From: an uncultured Lachnospiraceae bacterium
GTDB taxonomy: Bacteria > Bacillota > Clostridia > Lachnospirales > Lachnospiraceae
DNA length: 64,000 bases
Direction: 5' to 3'
NCBI GenBank assembly: GCA_946554445.1
Contig: CAMNSD010000004.1
Span: 99,889-163,888, forward strand
Shown here: positions 63,115 through 64,000 of the stretch, piece after piece
Layout: every line of letters begins with the position of its first letter
Position numbering within the stretch: position 1 is the stretch's first letter
Notes under the pieces: generated by a model
Database searches by the model: none
The model's input: the letters and a program-made list of their open reading frames with translations, nothing else
What the model was told of the DNA's origin: nothing
Translations under genes and position numbers: made by a program

Positions 63115-63188
63115 CATATATTTTCTGTTTTTTCTCTTAAATTTTTTTGAAAGGAACCTTAACATCTTTATCAGTATAAAGCCACATA

Positions 63189-63225
63189 CAAAAAGCAGGA
63201 CTCCGGAATAATCCCTTTGTCCTGC
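63189..63225 (-). terminator. Terminator of the GNAT gene at 63267
   Basis: GCAGGAC and GTCCTGC form a perfect stem (63195-63225), followed on the minus strand by TTTTT. Confidence 0.8.
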
Positions 63226-63266
63226 CACAATTTTTGTCTCCTCATAAACAGTATATCTGCAATGTC

Positions 63267-63758
63267 TTAAATTTTTTCATATGCAATCCGCAGAGAACCG
63301 TCCGCCACATGAATCATCCCACATTCCTGAAAACCATTCTTCTGAATCAGATGCTGCATCACATGATTATCCCTGTGCGTATCAATACGCAGATGGTCAA
63401 TCTTTTGGTCACAGAATGCCACAATCCTGTCAAAAATGCCATGCACGGTTCCATCTTTCGCGATTCGATGCAGCGTCCCATATTCCGTATCAGAAAGCCA
63501 TCCGCCCTGTTCTATCATGGAATATGTGGGCTCCTCTCCCATCAGGAAAGCAAATACGGCGTGTATGGTATCTCTTTCTTTCATCACATACAGGTTCCCG
63601 TCTTTGATATCATTTTTCAGCAAATATTCTGGCGGGAAATCATCTTTCCACTGACTGGCATTGCCATTCTCTTTCATAAAGTTTCTGGCATATGCATAGA
63701 TTTCCATTATTCTTGGCAAATCTTTCATCTCCGCTTTTTTTATATGTAATGACTGCAT
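63267..63758 (-). CDS. GNAT family N-acetyltransferase
   Basis: A 163-residue acetyltransferase: LHIKKAEMKDLPRIMEIYAY, RNFMKENGNASQWKDDFPPE, YVMKERDTIHAVFAFLMGEE, HLRIDTHRDNHVMQHLIQKN and GFQECGMIHVADGSLRIAYE. The usual basic CoA loop (Q/RxxGxG/A) is replaced by a longer HRIAKDGTVHGIFDRIVAFC, as in a common Firmicutes subgroup. GATGGAGGAC precedes the ATG. The substrate is unknown. Confidence 0.82.
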   Translation of the reverse strand: MQSLHIKKAEMKDLPRIMEIYAYARNFMKENGNASQWKDDFPPEYLLKNDIKDGNLYVMKERDTIHAVFAFLMGEEPTYSMIEQGGWLSDTEYGTLHRIAKDGTVHGIFDRIVAFCDQKIDHLRIDTHRDNHVMQHLIQKNGFQECGMIHVADGSLRIAYEKI

Positions 63759-63770
63759 CCTTGTCCTCCA

Positions 63771-63974
63771 TCATTTCTTTTCCAATTGATCACGACGACT
63801 CCCTCTGCATTCGGAAGCTAACCTTTCAATGACCGCAATGTCCTCCTCCAATTCCTCTGCAATCTCCGAAACAGTCTTTCCTTTGGAGAATTTCTTCTCA
63901 ATCAATTCCTTTAGATGATCCTCGCGGCCTTTCTTCTGTCCTGCCTTTAAAGTGTACCCCTTGTCAAGGACAAA
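63771..63974 (-). pseudogene. C-terminal tail fragment of an Rpn-family nuclease
   Basis: A frame ending at 63771 translates to GYTLKAGQKKGREDHLKELI, then EKKFSKGKTVSEIAEELEED, the usual Arg/Glu/Lys-rich tail of PD-(D/E)XK transposase-like proteins. An in-frame TAA at 63977-63975 closes it upstream, and no start codon lies between. The nuclease domain would be beyond the right edge, so this is a broken copy or one with a frameshift. Confidence 0.45.
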
Positions 63975-64000
63975 TTAAGAAGAAGGGATTGTTCTTTTTC

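Noticed and set aside
1..64000. tRNA or rRNA genes, CRISPR arrays, insertion sequences, prophage
   Set aside because: I looked for cloverleaf ends, regularly spaced repeats and transposase or phage genes and saw none that hold up; the only mobile-type genes are Rpn-family nucleases.

Overview
The window looks like chromosomal DNA of a spore-forming anaerobic member of the Clostridia, most likely Lachnospiraceae. The evidence is a forespore gene set (spoIIAA-spoIIAB-sigF and five spoVA genes), strong AGGAGG ribosome sites, a valS T-box leader, a high-molecular-weight rubredoxin, and families typical of that group (DUF5721, DUF1700/DUF4097, ABC_trans_CmpB membrane proteins). I saw no rRNA or tRNA gene, CRISPR array, prophage or intact insertion sequence. 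Genes are dense and mostly on the minus strand.

Layout. 0-6.4 kb: a cut-off ABM-fold monooxygenase, a uronate/polyol dehydrogenase with a BASS transporter, a GNAT enzyme, a prolyl-tRNA editing protein, a dCMP-deaminase family protein and argC. 6.4-14.4 kb: two unknown small proteins, argG, a MntA/HEPN toxin-antitoxin pair, DUF1294, DegV, DUF5721, an ECF sigma operon with membrane partners, and spoVAE. 14.5-21.2 kb: a rubredoxin-aroK-ridA operon, two gene remnants, spoVAD, a phosphopantetheinyl transferase and a SUV3-like RNA helicase. 21.5-31.6 kb: a signalling block made of an HD-GYP response regulator, two hybrid histidine kinases (the second fused to a DegV lipid-binding domain), and an opposed kinase/OmpR regulator pair. 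31.7-41.7 kb: a TetM/EF-G-like GTPase fused to a Rae1/YacP nuclease, cobS, GNAT enzymes, a DUF512 radical-SAM protein, a flavin oxidoreductase, a truncated cbiD and an Rpn nuclease. 42-48.8 kb: a GNAT enzyme, a chemoreceptor, and spoVAA-AB-AC converging on the spoIIA operon. 48.9-58.6 kb: a TPR protein, folC with a coupled 49-residue protein, FapA, valS behind its T-box, and a 7TM/HD-GYP protein. 58.9-64 kb: two membrane proteins, and an envelope operon (PadR, DUF1700, DUF4097, PspC) whose operator overlaps its promoter.

What stands out. (1) A histidine kinase-receiver-DegV fusion in a kinase/HD-GYP cluster could link a lipid ligand to phosphorelay and c-di-GMP turnover. (2) A ribosomal A-site GTPase is fused to an A-site mRNA nuclease. 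(3) The spoVA genes are split over three sites about 30 kb apart, two of them behind near-consensus sigma-G promoters. (4) An ECF sigma gene has a strong ribosome site placed over ATC, with no usual start codon in range. (5) A family of double-hairpin intergenic repeats is present. Family names come from reading motifs by eye; no database search was run.
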